Positions 1 through 8,765 of a DNA stretch of 32,492 bases are shown piece by piece. Under the pieces are notes generated by a model. That model ran no database searches and was not told the origin of the DNA. It saw nothing but the letters and a program-made list of their open reading frames with translations. The translations under genes and the position numbers were made by a program. Each line of letters opens with the position of its first letter. The first letter of the stretch is position 1. Source of the DNA: Actinomycetota bacterium (GTDB taxonomy: Bacteria; Actinomycetota; Actinomycetes; Actinomycetales; Kineosporiaceae); the NCBI GenBank assembly GCA_016213575.1, contig JACRAB010000326.1, forward strand, positions 1 to 32,492, read 5' to 3'.

Positions 1-319
1 CGCCGGTGGGCCCCCGGACGGGTGCCCCCGGTCGGCCGTCGCCCGGCCGGGCGGACCGGGCCCCGGCCGCCGCGTCGGCGGCGACACGCCGTCCCGGTCA
101 GCCCGGACGCGAGCCGCCAGCGGTCTGTCGGTGCGGCGACCTAGACTGACCGGCACGCGAGGCCGTCCGGCCCGCACCGCGGGACCCCACCCCCGCGAGC
201 AGCCGGACCTTCCCCCGGCCCGCACGCGCGCCGTCCGACGCCGACACCTCCTGCCCGGAGGTGCGGCGCCGCCGTGCGCCGTCCGAGCGCACCACCCGCA
301 CGACCCGAGGAGCCGCCCC
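1..319. other. Upstream region and dnaE leader
   Basis: No gene is called before dnaE. The three forward frames over the first 140 bases are open or nearly open, so the left edge could hold the tail of an upstream gene, but I see no recognisable protein in it. A TAGACT hexamer at 142-147 would place transcription start near 154, giving a leader of about 165 nt. The leader contains a clean 7-bp hairpin at 245-263 (CACCTCC, 5-nt loop, GGAGGTG). Confidence 0.5.
142..147 (+). promoter_or_regulatory. Probable -10 box for dnaE
   Basis: TAGACT matches the TANNNT actinobacterial -10 element and is the same hexamer found before hisD and hisC in this window. No convincing -35 is visible. It lies about 170 nt upstream of the dnaE start, so the transcript would carry a long leader. 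Confidence 0.45.
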
Positions 320-3300
320 GTGCCTGCCAGCTCGTCGAGCGACTCGTTCGTGCACCTCCACGTGCACACCGAGTACTCCATGCTCGACGGCGCCGCGAAG
401 ATCGACGACCTCTTCTCCGAGGCCGCACGGATGGGTATGCCGGCCGTCGCGACGACCGACCACGGCTACCTCTTCGGCGCCTACGAGTTCTGGAAGAAGG
501 CCAAGAAGTACGGGGTCAAGCCGATCATCGGCGTCGAGGCGTACCTCACGCCGGGCACGAGCCGGTTCGACCGCACCCGGGTCCGGTGGGGCGACGGCGG
601 CGAGGACGACGTCTCCGGCACCGGCGCGTACACCCACATGACGCTCCTGGCCCGGACCACGGAGGGGATGCACAACCTCTTCCGGATGGGGTCGCTCGCG
701 AGCATCGAGGGGATGTTCTACAAGCCCCGGATGGACCGCGACCTGCTCTCGACGTACGGCGATGGCCTCATCGCGACGACGGGCTGCCCCTCCGGCGAGG
801 TCCAGACCAAGCTGCGCCTGGGCCAGTACGAGGCCGCCTGCGCCGCCGCCGCCGACTTCCGGGACATCTTCGGCGCGGAGAACTTCTTCTGCGAGCTCAT
901 GGACCACGGCCTCGGCATCGAGCGCCGGGTCCAGAAGGACCTCATCCGGCTCGCCCGTGACCTCAACCTGCCGCTCGTCGCGACGAACGACCTGCACTAC
1001 ACCCGCGCCGAGGACGCCCAGGCCCACGCGGTGCTGCTGTGCGTGCAGTCCGGCGCGACCCTCGCCGACCCGAAGCGGTTCAAGTTCGACGCCGACGACT
1101 TCTACCTCAAGTCGCCGCAGGAGATGCGCCACCTCTGGCGCGAGCTGCCCGAGGCCTGCGACAACACCCTGCTCATCGCCGAGCGCTGCGAGTCCGGGTT
1201 CACCGAGTCGGTCGGCAAGTACATGCCGAACTTCCCGTGCCCCGAGGGCGAGAACGAGGAGTCCTGGTTCGTCAAGGAGGTCGAGGCCGGCCTGCACCGG
1301 CGCTTCCCGAACGGCATCTCGGACGTCGTCCGCAAGCAGGCGAACTACGAGATCGAGGTCATCACGAGCAAGGGCTACGCGGGGTACTTCCTCGTCGTCG
1401 CCGACTTCATCAACTGGGCGAAGGCCAACGGCATCCGGGTCGGCCCCGGCCGTGGCTCCGGCGCCGGGTCGATGGCCGCGTACGTCATGGGGATCACCGA
1501 CCTCGACCCGCTCGAGCACGGGCTGATCTTCGAGCGGTTCCTCAACCCCGAGCGGATGTCGATGCCCGACTTCGACGTCGACTTCGACGAGCGCCGCCGG
1601 GGCGAGGTCATCCGGTACGTCACCGAGAAGTACGGCGACGACCGGGTCGCCCAGATCGTCACGTACGGCACGATCAAGGCCAAGCAGGCGCTCAAGGACG
1701 CCTCCCGGGTGCTCGGCTACCCGTTCTCGATGGGGGAGCGGCTCACCAAGGCGATGCCGCCGGCCGTCATGGGCAAGGACATCCCGCTCGCCGGGATCTT
1801 CGACCCGGAGCACAAGCGGTACAACGAGGCGGGCGAGTTCCGCGAGCTGCACGCCTCCGACCCCGAGGTGCAGAAGGTCGTCGCCACCGCGCGGGGGCTG
1901 GAGAACCTCAAGCGGCAGTGGGGGGTGCACGCGGCCGGCGTCATCATGTCCAGCGAGCCGCTCGTCGACGTCATCCCGATCATGCGCCGCGAGCAGGACG
2001 GCCAGATCATCACGCAGTTCGACTACCCGTCGTGCGAGGACCTCGGCCTCGTCAAGATGGACTTCCTCGGCCTGCGCAACCTGACGATCCTCGACGACGC
2101 CCTGCGCAACCTCACGCTCAACGGCAAGCCGCCGATCGAGGTCGAGAAGCTCACCCTCGACGACCCGGCGACGTACGCGCTCCTCGGGCGCGGCGACACC
2201 CTCGGGGTGTTCCAGTTCGACGGCGGCCCGATGCGCTCGCTGCTGCGCCTCATGCAGCCGGACAACTTCGAGGACATCTCCGCCGTCGGCGCCCTCTACC
2301 GGCCGGGCCCGATGGGCGCCGGCTCGCACACGAACTACGCGCTGCGCAAGAACGGGCAGCAGCCGATCACGCCGATCCACCCCGAGCTCGCCGAGTCGCT
2401 GTCGGAGATCCTCGGGACGACGTACGGCCTGATCGTGTACCAGGAGCAGGTCATGGCCATCGCCCAGAAGGTGGGTGGCTACACGCTCGGCAAGGCCGAC
2501 CTGCTCCGGCGGGCCATGGGCAAGAAGAAGCGCGAGGTCCTCGACGCCGAGTTCGTCGGCTTCAGCGCGGGCATGACCGCCAACGGCTACTCCGACGCGG
2601 CGATCAAGACCCTCTGGGACATCCTCGTCCCGTTCTCCGACTACGCCTTCAACAAGGCGCACAGCGCGGCGTACGGCCTCGTCTCCTACTGGACGGCCTA
2701 CCTCAAGGCGAACTACCCGGCCGAGTACATGGCCGCGGTGCTCACGAGCGTGCGCGACGACAAGGACAAGTCCGCGCTCTACCTCAACGAGTGCCGCCGG
2801 ATGGGCATCAAGGTCCTCCCGCCGGACGTCAACTCCTCCGCGGCGGACTTCACCCCGGTCGGCACCGACATCCGGTTCGGCCTCACCGCGATCCGCAACG
2901 TCGGCGCGAACGTCGTCGACGCGATCGTCGCGACCCGGGAGGAGAAGGGCAGCTTCACGTCCTTCGACGACTTCCTCAAGAAGGTCCCGGCCGTCGTCTG
3001 CAACAAGCGCACGATCGAGTCGCTCATCAAGGCCGGTGCCTTCGACGACCTCGGCCACACCCGCCGCGCGCTGCTGTCGGTGTACGAGGAGCGGGTCGAC
3101 AACCAGGTCGGGGTCAAGCGCCAGGAGGCGATCGGCCAGTTCGACCTCTTCGCCGACCTCGGCGGGGGCGGTGCCGACGAGCCGACCCAGCTCGGCGCGG
3201 ACGTCCCGGACCTGCCGGAGTTCGAGAAGAAGGAGAAGCTCTCCCTCGAGCGGGAGATGCTCGGCCTCTACGTCTCCGACCACCCGCTCTTCGGCGTCGA

Positions 3301-3856
3301 GCACATCCTGTCCCGGGCCGCCGACTGCTCGATCGCGACCCTCACGGGGGACGACGGCCGGCCGGACGGCGCCCAGGTCACCATCGCGGGGATGATCAGC
3401 GGCCTGCAGCGCAAGCTGACGAAGACCGGCAACCAGTGGGCGATCGCGACGGTCGAGGACCTCGGCGGCGCGATCGAGGTGCTCTTCTTCCCGCAGGCGT
3501 ACCAGACGGTCTCGCACGTCCTCGCCGAGGACCTCGTCGTCGTCGTCCGCGGCCGGGTGAGCCGCCGCGACGACACGCCGTCGATCTTCGCGCAGGAGCT
3601 GAGCATCCCCGACCTCGACGAGGGCGACCGCGGCCCGGTCGTCGTCTCGCTGCCGGTGACCCGCTGCACCCCGCCCGTCGTCGTGCGGCTCAAGGACGTC
3701 CTCTCGACCCACCCGGGCCCGACCGAGGTGCACCTCAAGCTGACCCAGCCCGGCCGCTTCAAGCTCATGCGGCTCGACGACCGGCTGCGGGTCACGCCGT
3801 CCCCGGCACTGTTCGGTGACCTCAAGGCCCTCCTCGGGCCGAGCTGCCTGGTCTGA
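320..3856 (+). CDS. dnaE: DNA polymerase III subunit alpha (DnaE)
   Basis: Catalytic subunit of the replicative DNA polymerase III. The track ORF begins at 131, but GTG at 320 is the better start: GAGGAG lies 7 nt upstream and the protein then begins VPASSSSDSFVHLHVHTEYS, putting the PHP-domain HxHxH motif at residues 12-16. The 1178-aa length fits actinobacterial DnaE1. Other landmarks are the PHP segment TTDHGYLFGAYEF, the polymerase motif GPGRGSGAGS, the catalytic PDFDVDFD (Asp417 and Asp419), the FNKAHSAAYG segment before the helix-hairpin-helix region, and a C-terminal OB fold starting near residue 1015 (VTIAGMISGLQRK). It is intact. The large antisense ORF over the same bases is a shadow caused by high GC. 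Confidence 0.97.
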   Translation: MPASSSSDSFVHLHVHTEYSMLDGAAKIDDLFSEAARMGMPAVATTDHGYLFGAYEFWKKAKKYGVKPIIGVEAYLTPGTSRFDRTRVRWGDGGEDDVSGTGAYTHMTLLARTTEGMHNLFRMGSLASIEGMFYKPRMDRDLLSTYGDGLIATTGCPSGEVQTKLRLGQYEAACAAAADFRDIFGAENFFCELMDHGLGIERRVQKDLIRLARDLNLPLVATNDLHYTRAEDAQAHAVLLCVQSGATLADPKRFKFDADDFYLKSPQEMRHLWRELPEACDNTLLIAERCESGFTESVGKYMPNFPCPEGENEESWFVKEVEAGLHRRFPNGISDVVRKQANYEIEVITSKGYAGYFLVVADFINWAKANGIRVGPGRGSGAGSMAAYVMGITDLDPLEHGLIFERFLNPERMSMPDFDVDFDERRRGEVIRYVTEKYGDDRVAQIVTYGTIKAKQALKDASRVLGYPFSMGERLTKAMPPAVMGKDIPLAGIFDPEHKRYNEAGEFRELHASDPEVQKVVATARGLENLKRQWGVHAAGVIMSSEPLVDVIPIMRREQDGQIITQFDYPSCEDLGLVKMDFLGLRNLTILDDALRNLTLNGKPPIEVEKLTLDDPATYALLGRGDTLGVFQFDGGPMRSLLRLMQPDNFEDISAVGALYRPGPMGAGSHTNYALRKNGQQPITPIHPELAESLSEILGTTYGLIVYQEQVMAIAQKVGGYTLGKADLLRRAMGKKKREVLDAEFVGFSAGMTANGYSDAAIKTLWDILVPFSDYAFNKAHSAAYGLVSYWTAYLKANYPAEYMAAVLTSVRDDKDKSALYLNECRRMGIKVLPPDVNSSAADFTPVGTDIRFGLTAIRNVGANVVDAIVATREEKGSFTSFDDFLKKVPAVVCNKRTIESLIKAGAFDDLGHTRRALLSVYEERVDNQVGVKRQEAIGQFDLFADLGGGGADEPTQLGADVPDLPEFEKKEKLSLEREMLGLYVSDHPLFGVEHILSRAADCSIATLTGDDGRPDGAQVTIAGMISGLQRKLTKTGNQWAIATVEDLGGAIEVLFFPQAYQTVSHVLAEDLVVVVRGRVSRRDDTPSIFAQELSIPDLDEGDRGPVVVSLPVTRCTPPVVVRLKDVLSTHPGPTEVHLKLTQPGRFKLMRLDDRLRVTPSPALFGDLKALLGPSCLV

Positions 3857-3914
3857 GCACCGCCCGGCCGGCGCTGCGCCGTCCGGACGATCCGGTGTCC
3901 GCCAGGTGGTGGGT

Positions 3915-3936
3915 GTCACGCCGAACCGGGCGTGAC
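3915..3936. promoter_or_regulatory. Inverted repeat overlapping a -35 region
   Basis: GTCACGCC, a 6-nt spacer, then GGCGTGAC form a perfect 8-bp inverted repeat. It lies 17 nt upstream of the TACAGT -10 box (3953-3958), so it covers the expected -35 position. It could be an operator for the next gene. It could also be the dnaE terminator hairpin, but no T-tract follows. Confidence 0.4.
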
Positions 3937-3952
3937 GTCAGCGGTGCCGTCC

Positions 3953-3958
3953 TACAGT
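3953..3958 (+). promoter_or_regulatory. Probable -10 box for the DUF3352-type gene
   Basis: TACAGT fits TANNNT. Transcription would start near 3965, leaving a leader of about 40 nt that contains the GGAGGGAG ribosome site of the following gene. Confidence 0.45.
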
Positions 3959-4004
3959 GATCGACTGCGGTCGGCGGCGCGGGCCCGTCGCGGAGGGAGT
4001 CGGC

Positions 4005-5669
4005 GTGGCGGGCACGGGCTGGGACGAGCAGGGCGAGAACGTGCCACCGGCAGGCGGTCCCGCGTGGGGCGCGCCGGCGGCCGGCGCGCCGATCCCGCCC
4101 TCGCCCTACGGCAGCGGCCCGGCCACCGCCACCGGATCACCGTACGACGGCGGCTACGCCCCGCCCGGGTACGCGCCCGGTGCGGAGACGCTCGCGCACG
4201 GCCCGACCCTCCTGCCCGCACCGCGCCGGCGCCGGGGCGCCGTCGTCGCGGCCGGCCTCGCCGCGGCGCTCGTCGTCGGCGGCGTCGGGGTGGGCGGCTA
4301 CGTGGCCACCGGCCTGCTCGGCGGCGGCGACCAGCCCGAGGACCACCTGCCCGCGTCCGCGGTCGCGATGGTCAAGCTCGACCTCGACCCGTCCGCCGGC
4401 CAGAAGATCGACGCGATCCGGTTCGCCCGGAAGTTCCCCGGCGGGAAGGACCTGCGCGAGGACGGCGACCCGCGCGAGTGGATGTGGGAGAAGCTCACCC
4501 GGGACGTCGAGGGGGCGCCGCCGTGGTCGCAGGCGAGCGAGTGGATCGGCGACCGGGCCGCGCTCGCGGTGCTGCCCCCGGCGGCCGGGGCGACCGACCC
4601 GGACGTGGTCGGGGTGCTCGCCGTCACCGACGAGAAGGCCGCCGTCGCCGACATGGCGTCGCTGGAGAACGCCGGCGTCGCCGCCGCGGACGGCTGGCTC
4701 GTCCTCGCCCGGACCGACGCCGCCGCGCGGGCCGTCGTCACCGCCGCGAAGGCGGCGTCCCTCGCGGGCGCGAAGACCTTCTCGGAGGACCTCGACCGGA
4801 TCGGCGAGGACGGCGTCGCCGCCGCCTGGTTCGACGGGCCCGGGATCTCGGCGCTCGCCGCCACGTCGTCGCAGGCTCTCGGCGGGCTCCCCGGCTGCCC
4901 GGGGGCGACCGCGGCCGCAGCCCCGCGGGTGCCCGGCCACGGCGCCGTGACGCTGCGCTTCGACGGCCCGTCCCTCGAGCTGTTCGGCAGCGTCGTCGGC
5001 GCCGACGCGACGGTGGCAACCTCCGGCGCGGGCACCGGCATCGAGGCGCTGCCGGCCGGCACGCTGGCCGGGATCGGTGCGGCCGGTCTCGGTCCGGCCG
5101 TGACGAAGCAGTGGGACCAGATGCTCGCGCAGGTCTCCGCCGCCACCTGCCAGGACGCCGGCGACCTCGTCGACGTCGCCGCCACGACGGTCGGGCTCGA
5201 CCTGCCGGGCGACCTCGCGACCCTCCTCGGCGACACCGCAGCCGTCTCCGTCGGCGGTCCCGGCGCGGACGGGACGCCGTCCGTGGGGCTCGAGGTCACG
5301 ACCTCCGGGGCGGGCCTCGGCGACCTCGTCGACACCCTCTCCGGGCTGGCGTCGGACGCCGGGGTGCCGCTCACGGCGAAGGTCGTCGACGGCGGGTACG
5401 TCGCCGGCACCGACACCGAGGCCCTCGCGGCGCTGGAGGCGCCCGGCGCACGGCTGTCGGCCGTGCCGAGGTTCCGTGACGCCGCACCGGACGCAGTGGC
5501 GGCGTCCGTCGTCGCGTTCGCCGACGTCCAGGGGCTGCTCGCGGCCTACGGCGACACGATGCCCGCGGACGCCCGGGCCGACCTCGCCCCGCTCGACGCG
5601 CTCGGGGTCACCGTCGTCGTCGACGGCGACGGCGAGCAGACCCTGCGCGTGCGGCTGACGACGCGCTGA
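4005..5669 (+). CDS. DUF3352-type membrane-anchored protein
   Basis: Function unknown. I chose GTG at 4005 over the track start at 3957 because GGAGGGAG ends 5 nt before it; the product is 554 aa. Residues 1-65 are Gly/Pro/Ala-rich and probably cytoplasmic, followed by a basic RRRRGA stretch and one hydrophobic segment (AAGLAAALVVGGVGVGG) near residues 70-95. The large C-terminal part would then be extracytoplasmic. It starts LPASAVAMVKLDLDPSAGQK, which resembles the opening of DUF3352 proteins, and alternates small strands and helices with only a few cysteines. The family assignment is recognition by eye and could be wrong in detail. It stands alone between dnaE and a small membrane protein, with its own promoter. 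Confidence 0.75.
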   Translation: MAGTGWDEQGENVPPAGGPAWGAPAAGAPIPPSPYGSGPATATGSPYDGGYAPPGYAPGAETLAHGPTLLPAPRRRRGAVVAAGLAAALVVGGVGVGGYVATGLLGGGDQPEDHLPASAVAMVKLDLDPSAGQKIDAIRFARKFPGGKDLREDGDPREWMWEKLTRDVEGAPPWSQASEWIGDRAALAVLPPAAGATDPDVVGVLAVTDEKAAVADMASLENAGVAAADGWLVLARTDAAARAVVTAAKAASLAGAKTFSEDLDRIGEDGVAAAWFDGPGISALAATSSQALGGLPGCPGATAAAAPRVPGHGAVTLRFDGPSLELFGSVVGADATVATSGAGTGIEALPAGTLAGIGAAGLGPAVTKQWDQMLAQVSAATCQDAGDLVDVAATTVGLDLPGDLATLLGDTAAVSVGGPGADGTPSVGLEVTTSGAGLGDLVDTLSGLASDAGVPLTAKVVDGGYVAGTDTEALAALEAPGARLSAVPRFRDAAPDAVAASVVAFADVQGLLAAYGDTMPADARADLAPLDALGVTVVVDGDGEQTLRVRLTTR

Positions 5670-5704
5670 CCGGTCCGGCGGCCGGCCCGGGTCCGGCGGC
5701 CACC

Positions 5705-5710
5705 TACACT
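5705..5710 (+). promoter_or_regulatory. -10 box of a leaderless promoter
   Basis: TACACT ends 6 nt before the GTG at 5717, so the transcript would begin at or next to the start codon. No Shine-Dalgarno sequence is present. Confidence 0.5.
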
Positions 5711-5716
5711 TCCGGC

Positions 5717-6148
5717 GTGACGACGCACCACGTGGCCGGGTCGGCCCCGACAACCTCGGTCCGCGGCGAGGTGTGGGTCGGTGTCGCCTGCGTGGCCGGC
5801 GGGGTCGTGCTCGGGGCGCTGTGGGCGCTCGTCGGCGCGGCCGTCGTCGGCGCCACCGACCCCGACGAGCAGGCCGCCGCCTCCGACGGCACGTTCGCGC
5901 TCCTCGGCATCGGCTTCGGTCTCGTGTCGGCCCTGCTCCTCGCCGTGCTGCCCGGGCACCGCCAGGTCGTCCGGGCCGGGGTGGCGCTCGCGGGCAGCGT
6001 CCTCGGCGGGTTCGTCGGGCTGGCCGTGGGTCTCGTGCTCGGCGCCCCCGCGCTGCGCGCCGACGGGATGGTCCTCGCCTGGCCCGTCGTCCTCGGCGCG
6101 GTGACCACGCTGCGGCTGCTCGTCGTCCACCTGCTCGGGCGCGAGTAG
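5717..6148 (+). CDS. Small multi-pass membrane protein, unknown function
   Basis: A 143-aa protein with about four hydrophobic segments (VWVGVACVAGGVVLGALWALV; FALLGIGFGLVSALLLAVLP; VALAGSVLGGFVGLAVGLVLG; VLAWPVVLGAVTTLRLLVVH) and a short acidic loop (TDPDEQAAASD) between the first two. I recognise no enzymatic motif. The start is GTG without a ribosome site but 6 nt downstream of TACACT, so translation is probably leaderless. The gene converges on the minus-strand gene at 6175 with only 26 nt between the stops. It resembles small DUF2567-like actinobacterial membrane proteins in size and layout, but that is only an impression. Confidence 0.7.
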   Translation: MTTHHVAGSAPTTSVRGEVWVGVACVAGGVVLGALWALVGAAVVGATDPDEQAAASDGTFALLGIGFGLVSALLLAVLPGHRQVVRAGVALAGSVLGGFVGLAVGLVLGAPALRADGMVLAWPVVLGAVTTLRLLVVHLLGRE

Positions 6149-6174
6149 CCGGCTCCCGCCGGACCGTCCCGGGT

Positions 6175-6780
6175 TCAGTGCCGCACGCGGCCCCAGATCG
6201 CCAGCAGCCGGCGCGCCGCCGGCAGGTCGTCCAGGTCGCCCGGCAGTGGCCGTCCGGCCTCGGCCAGGCCGGTCATGCCTCGCCGCACCTCCCACGCGTG
6301 GTCCAGCAGGTCCGGCTGCCCGAGGAGGGAGCCCGAGACCTCGTCGTCGCCCACCAGGTCCCATCGGTGCACCGCCAGCTCGCTGCGCACGTGGGTCTGA
6401 AGCTGCCGGGCCGTCATGCCCCATCCCGTGAACGGCACCGTGCGTCCAGGGTCCTGGAGGTGGAGCCGGCCCAGGGAGGCGCCGAGGCGCGCCCCTTCGG
6501 TGAGGAGCATCGCCCGCACGTCGGCGTCCGCGGCCTCGCGCAGCGGTGCCTCACGCTCCTCGAAGCCCCGGGTCGGCGGGACGGGCAGGCCGGCCAGCGA
6601 CGCGTCGACGAGCCGGGTGATCTCCTGGGCGCCGGCCACCAGGTGCGCGAGCAGATCGTGAGCCGTCCACCCGGGGCACCATGTCGGTGCGCCGGGATCG
6701 ACGCCGTTCAACGCCGTCAGGAAGGAGACGAACTCCATCGAGGGTCGCACCGGGCCGGGCGTGGGCAGGTCGTCAGTCAT
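6175..6780 (-). CDS. Maleylpyruvate isomerase/DinB-fold family protein
   Basis: About 201 aa. The segment CPGWTAHDLLAHLVAGAQE is the characteristic N-terminal motif of the mycothiol-dependent maleylpyruvate isomerase (MDMPI_N, DinB-like four-helix) family, whose histidine helps bind a metal ion. A second histidine sits in RSELAVHRWDLVG, as expected for the third ligand. Family members are thiol-dependent (often mycothiol, an actinobacterial cofactor) transferases or isomerases; the substrate here cannot be read from sequence. The start is uncertain: GTG at 6786 opens the track ORF, but ATG at 6780 is more conventional and neither has a clear ribosome site. It is transcribed divergently from the aminotransferase gene at 6923. 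Confidence 0.8.
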   Translation of the reverse strand: MTDDLPTPGPVRPSMEFVSFLTALNGVDPGAPTWCPGWTAHDLLAHLVAGAQEITRLVDASLAGLPVPPTRGFEEREAPLREAADADVRAMLLTEGARLGASLGRLHLQDPGRTVPFTGWGMTARQLQTHVRSELAVHRWDLVGDDEVSGSLLGQPDLLDHAWEVRRGMTGLAEAGRPLPGDLDDLPAARRLLAIWGRVRH

Positions 6781-6862
6781 GCGCACTCAACGCGTCCGGA
6801 CCCGGGCGTGTGAGGGCGCCCGCTGCGGGACGGCGACGGCACGGAACCGGATCCGTGCCGGA

Positions 6863-6877
6863 CTTGCGATTCGCAAG
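6863..6877. promoter_or_regulatory. Palindromic operator candidate upstream of the aminotransferase
   Basis: CTTGCGATTCGCAAG is a perfect 7-1-7 inverted repeat in a locally AT-richer stretch of the divergent intergenic region. It lies 34 nt upstream of the TACGGT -10 box. A related half-site (TTCGATTCGC) follows at about 6896-6905. A plausible reading is a binding site for the Lrp/AsnC protein encoded in the same operon. Confidence 0.55.
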
Positions 6878-6910
6878 CAGATCCGTCTAGCCGCATTCGA
6901 TTCGCTCGGA

Positions 6911-6916
6911 TACGGT
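6911..6916 (+). promoter_or_regulatory. -10 box of a leaderless promoter (aminotransferase-lrp)
   Basis: TACGGT lies 6 nt before the ATG at 6923. No ribosome site precedes the ATG, consistent with a leaderless transcript. Confidence 0.5.
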
Positions 6917-6922
6917 GGCGTC

Positions 6923-8305
6923 ATGTCCACAGACGTGACGATCGACCGCGGCCGGCTCGCGACCCTCCTCGACCGTGAGCGGTCGGCGTACACGGCCGCC
7001 CACCCCCGCTCGGCGGAGCTCTTCGGCGCGGCCGACCACCTCTTCGGCCGGGTGCCGATGACCTGGATGGCGAAGTGGAGCGGCGGCTTCCCGCTGTACC
7101 TCGACACCGCCCACGGCAACACGATCACCGACGTCGACGGCCGTTCCTACGTCGACTTCGCGCTCGGCGACACCGGTGCGATGGCCGGCCACAGCCCGGC
7201 GGCGACCGTGGCCGCCGTCCGCGAGCGGCTCGAGGTCGGTGGCGGCGTGACGACGATGCTGCCCACCGCCGACGCCGAGTGGGTCGCGGCCGAGCTGTCC
7301 CGCCGCTTCGCGCTGCCGCTGTGGTCGTTCTCGCTCACCGCGACCGACGCCAACCGCTGGGCGATCCGGCTCGCCCGGATCGCGACCCGGCGCCCGAAGA
7401 TCCTCGTCTTCTCGTACTGCTACCACGGCAGCGTCGACGAGGTCTTCGCCGTCCCCGGCCCGGACGGCGTCGCCGTCGCCCGCCCCGGCAACGCGGGCCC
7501 GCCCGTGCCGATGGATCTCACGACCCGCGTCGTCGAGTTCAACGACGCCGAGGCGCTCGAGGGCGAGCTGGCGCACGGCGACGTGGCCGCCGTCCTCATG
7601 GAGCCGGCGATGACGAACATCGGCATCGTGCTGCCCGAGCCGGGCTTCCTCGAGCGGGTCCGCGAGCTCTGCACCGCCGCCGGCACGCTGCTCATGATCG
7701 ACGAGACGCACACGTTCTCCGCCGGCTGGGGCGGGGCGACGACCGCCTGGGGCCTCCAGCCGGACATCTTCGTCATCGGCAAGAGCATCGGCGGCGGGAT
7801 CCCCTCCGGGGCGTACGGGATCAGCGAGGACGTCGCCCGCCTCGTCGGGGCGGACCCGGACGCCGACCTCGTCGACGTCGGCGGTGTCGGCGGCACCCTC
7901 GCGGGCAACGCCCTGTCGGTGTCGGCGATGCGCGCGACCCTGGAGCACGTCCTCACGCCGGCGGCCTTCGACGGCATGATCGCCCTGGCGACCCGGTTCA
8001 CCGAGGGCGTCCAGGCGACCATCGACCGCACCGGCGTCGCCTGGTCGGTGCAGCAGCTCGGGGCCCGCAGCGAGTACCGCTTCGCGAGCCCGGCACCGAC
8101 GTCCGGCACGGCGTCCGCGGCGAGCGGGGACGACGAGCTCGACGAGTACGTGCACCTCTACATGGCCAACCGTGGCGTCCTCATCACGCCGTTCCACAAC
8201 ATGGCGCTCATGTGCCCGACGACGACCGCCGAGGACGTCGACCTGCACACCGAGGTCTTCGCCGCCTGCGTCGACGAGCTCGTGGGGACGGGCCCGGTCG
8301 CGTGA
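6923..8305 (+). CDS. Class-III PLP-dependent aminotransferase (HemL-like fold)
   Basis: A 460-aa aminotransferase of fold type I. The track ORF starts at 6761; ATG at 6923 gives a natural N-terminus and sits 6 nt after a -10 box. The PLP lysine is Lys287 in VIGKSIGGGIPSGAYG, and Asp260 in MIDETHTFSAGWGG would pair with the pyridine nitrogen. YCYHGSVDE corresponds to the cofactor-stacking tyrosine/histidine segment of glutamate-1-semialdehyde aminomutase relatives. The usual GTEA-type phosphate motif is replaced by TATDANRWAIRLAR, so it is unlikely to be the housekeeping HemL. The substrate is unknown; an amino acid or omega-amino acid is likely from the family. Its stop overlaps the start of an Lrp/AsnC gene by 4 nt (GTGA), indicating a regulator-enzyme pair. 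Confidence 0.88.
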   Translation: MSTDVTIDRGRLATLLDRERSAYTAAHPRSAELFGAADHLFGRVPMTWMAKWSGGFPLYLDTAHGNTITDVDGRSYVDFALGDTGAMAGHSPAATVAAVRERLEVGGGVTTMLPTADAEWVAAELSRRFALPLWSFSLTATDANRWAIRLARIATRRPKILVFSYCYHGSVDEVFAVPGPDGVAVARPGNAGPPVPMDLTTRVVEFNDAEALEGELAHGDVAAVLMEPAMTNIGIVLPEPGFLERVRELCTAAGTLLMIDETHTFSAGWGGATTAWGLQPDIFVIGKSIGGGIPSGAYGISEDVARLVGADPDADLVDVGGVGGTLAGNALSVSAMRATLEHVLTPAAFDGMIALATRFTEGVQATIDRTGVAWSVQQLGARSEYRFASPAPTSGTASAASGDDELDEYVHLYMANRGVLITPFHNMALMCPTTTAEDVDLHTEVFAACVDELVGTGPVA

Positions 8306-8763
8306 GCGGCCGGGCCGAGCTGGACGCCGTCGACCGCACCCTGCTGCGGATCCTCCAGCACGACGGCCGGGCCTCGTACGCCGCGATGGCGCCCGAGGTC
8401 GGCCTGTCGGCGCCGGCGGTCCGGCTGCGGGTGCAGCGGCTCGTCGACGAGGGCGTCCTCCAGGTCGTCGGCGTCACCGACCCGATCGCCACGGGCTTCC
8501 CTGTCATGGCGATGGTCGGCGTCCAGACCCAGGGCGACGTCCGGGCCGTCGCCGACGCGCTCGGCGGCATCCCGAACGTCGTCTACCTCGTGCTCACCTC
8601 GGGGGAGCACGACCTGCTCGCCGAGGTCGTCTGCCGGACGCCGGAGGAGCTCCTCGAGGTCGTCAACGACCGGTTCCGGGCCGTCGACGGCGTGCTCTCG
8701 ACGCGCGTCTGGCAGTACTACGGCATCCACACGCACCGGTTCACGTGGGGCGTCCCGGACTGA
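8302..8763 (+). CDS. Lrp/AsnC family transcriptional regulator
   Basis: A 153-aa protein with the standard Lrp layout: an N-terminal winged helix-turn-helix (LDAVDRTLLRILQHDGRASY, then a recognition helix around LSAPAVRLRVQRLVDEG), a linker, and a C-terminal RAM/AsnC ligand-binding domain (VMAMVGVQTQGD, IPNVVYLVLTSGEHDLLAEV, VLSTRVWQYYG). Family members bind amino acids and usually control neighbouring amino-acid metabolism genes. The GTG start lies within the aminotransferase stop (GTGA), so the two proteins are translationally coupled. Inference: it senses the substrate or product of that aminotransferase and acts on the 6787-6922 region. Confidence 0.93.
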   Translation: MSGRAELDAVDRTLLRILQHDGRASYAAMAPEVGLSAPAVRLRVQRLVDEGVLQVVGVTDPIATGFPVMAMVGVQTQGDVRAVADALGGIPNVVYLVLTSGEHDLLAEVVCRTPEELLEVVNDRFRAVDGVLSTRVWQYYGIHTHRFTWGVPD

Positions 8764-8765
8764 GA

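Noticed and set aside
98-3919. 1273-aa minus-strand ORF opposite dnaE
   Set aside because: Low-complexity Arg/Val/Leu/Glu/Asp composition typical of the antisense of a GC-rich gene; dnaE on the plus strand is unmistakable.
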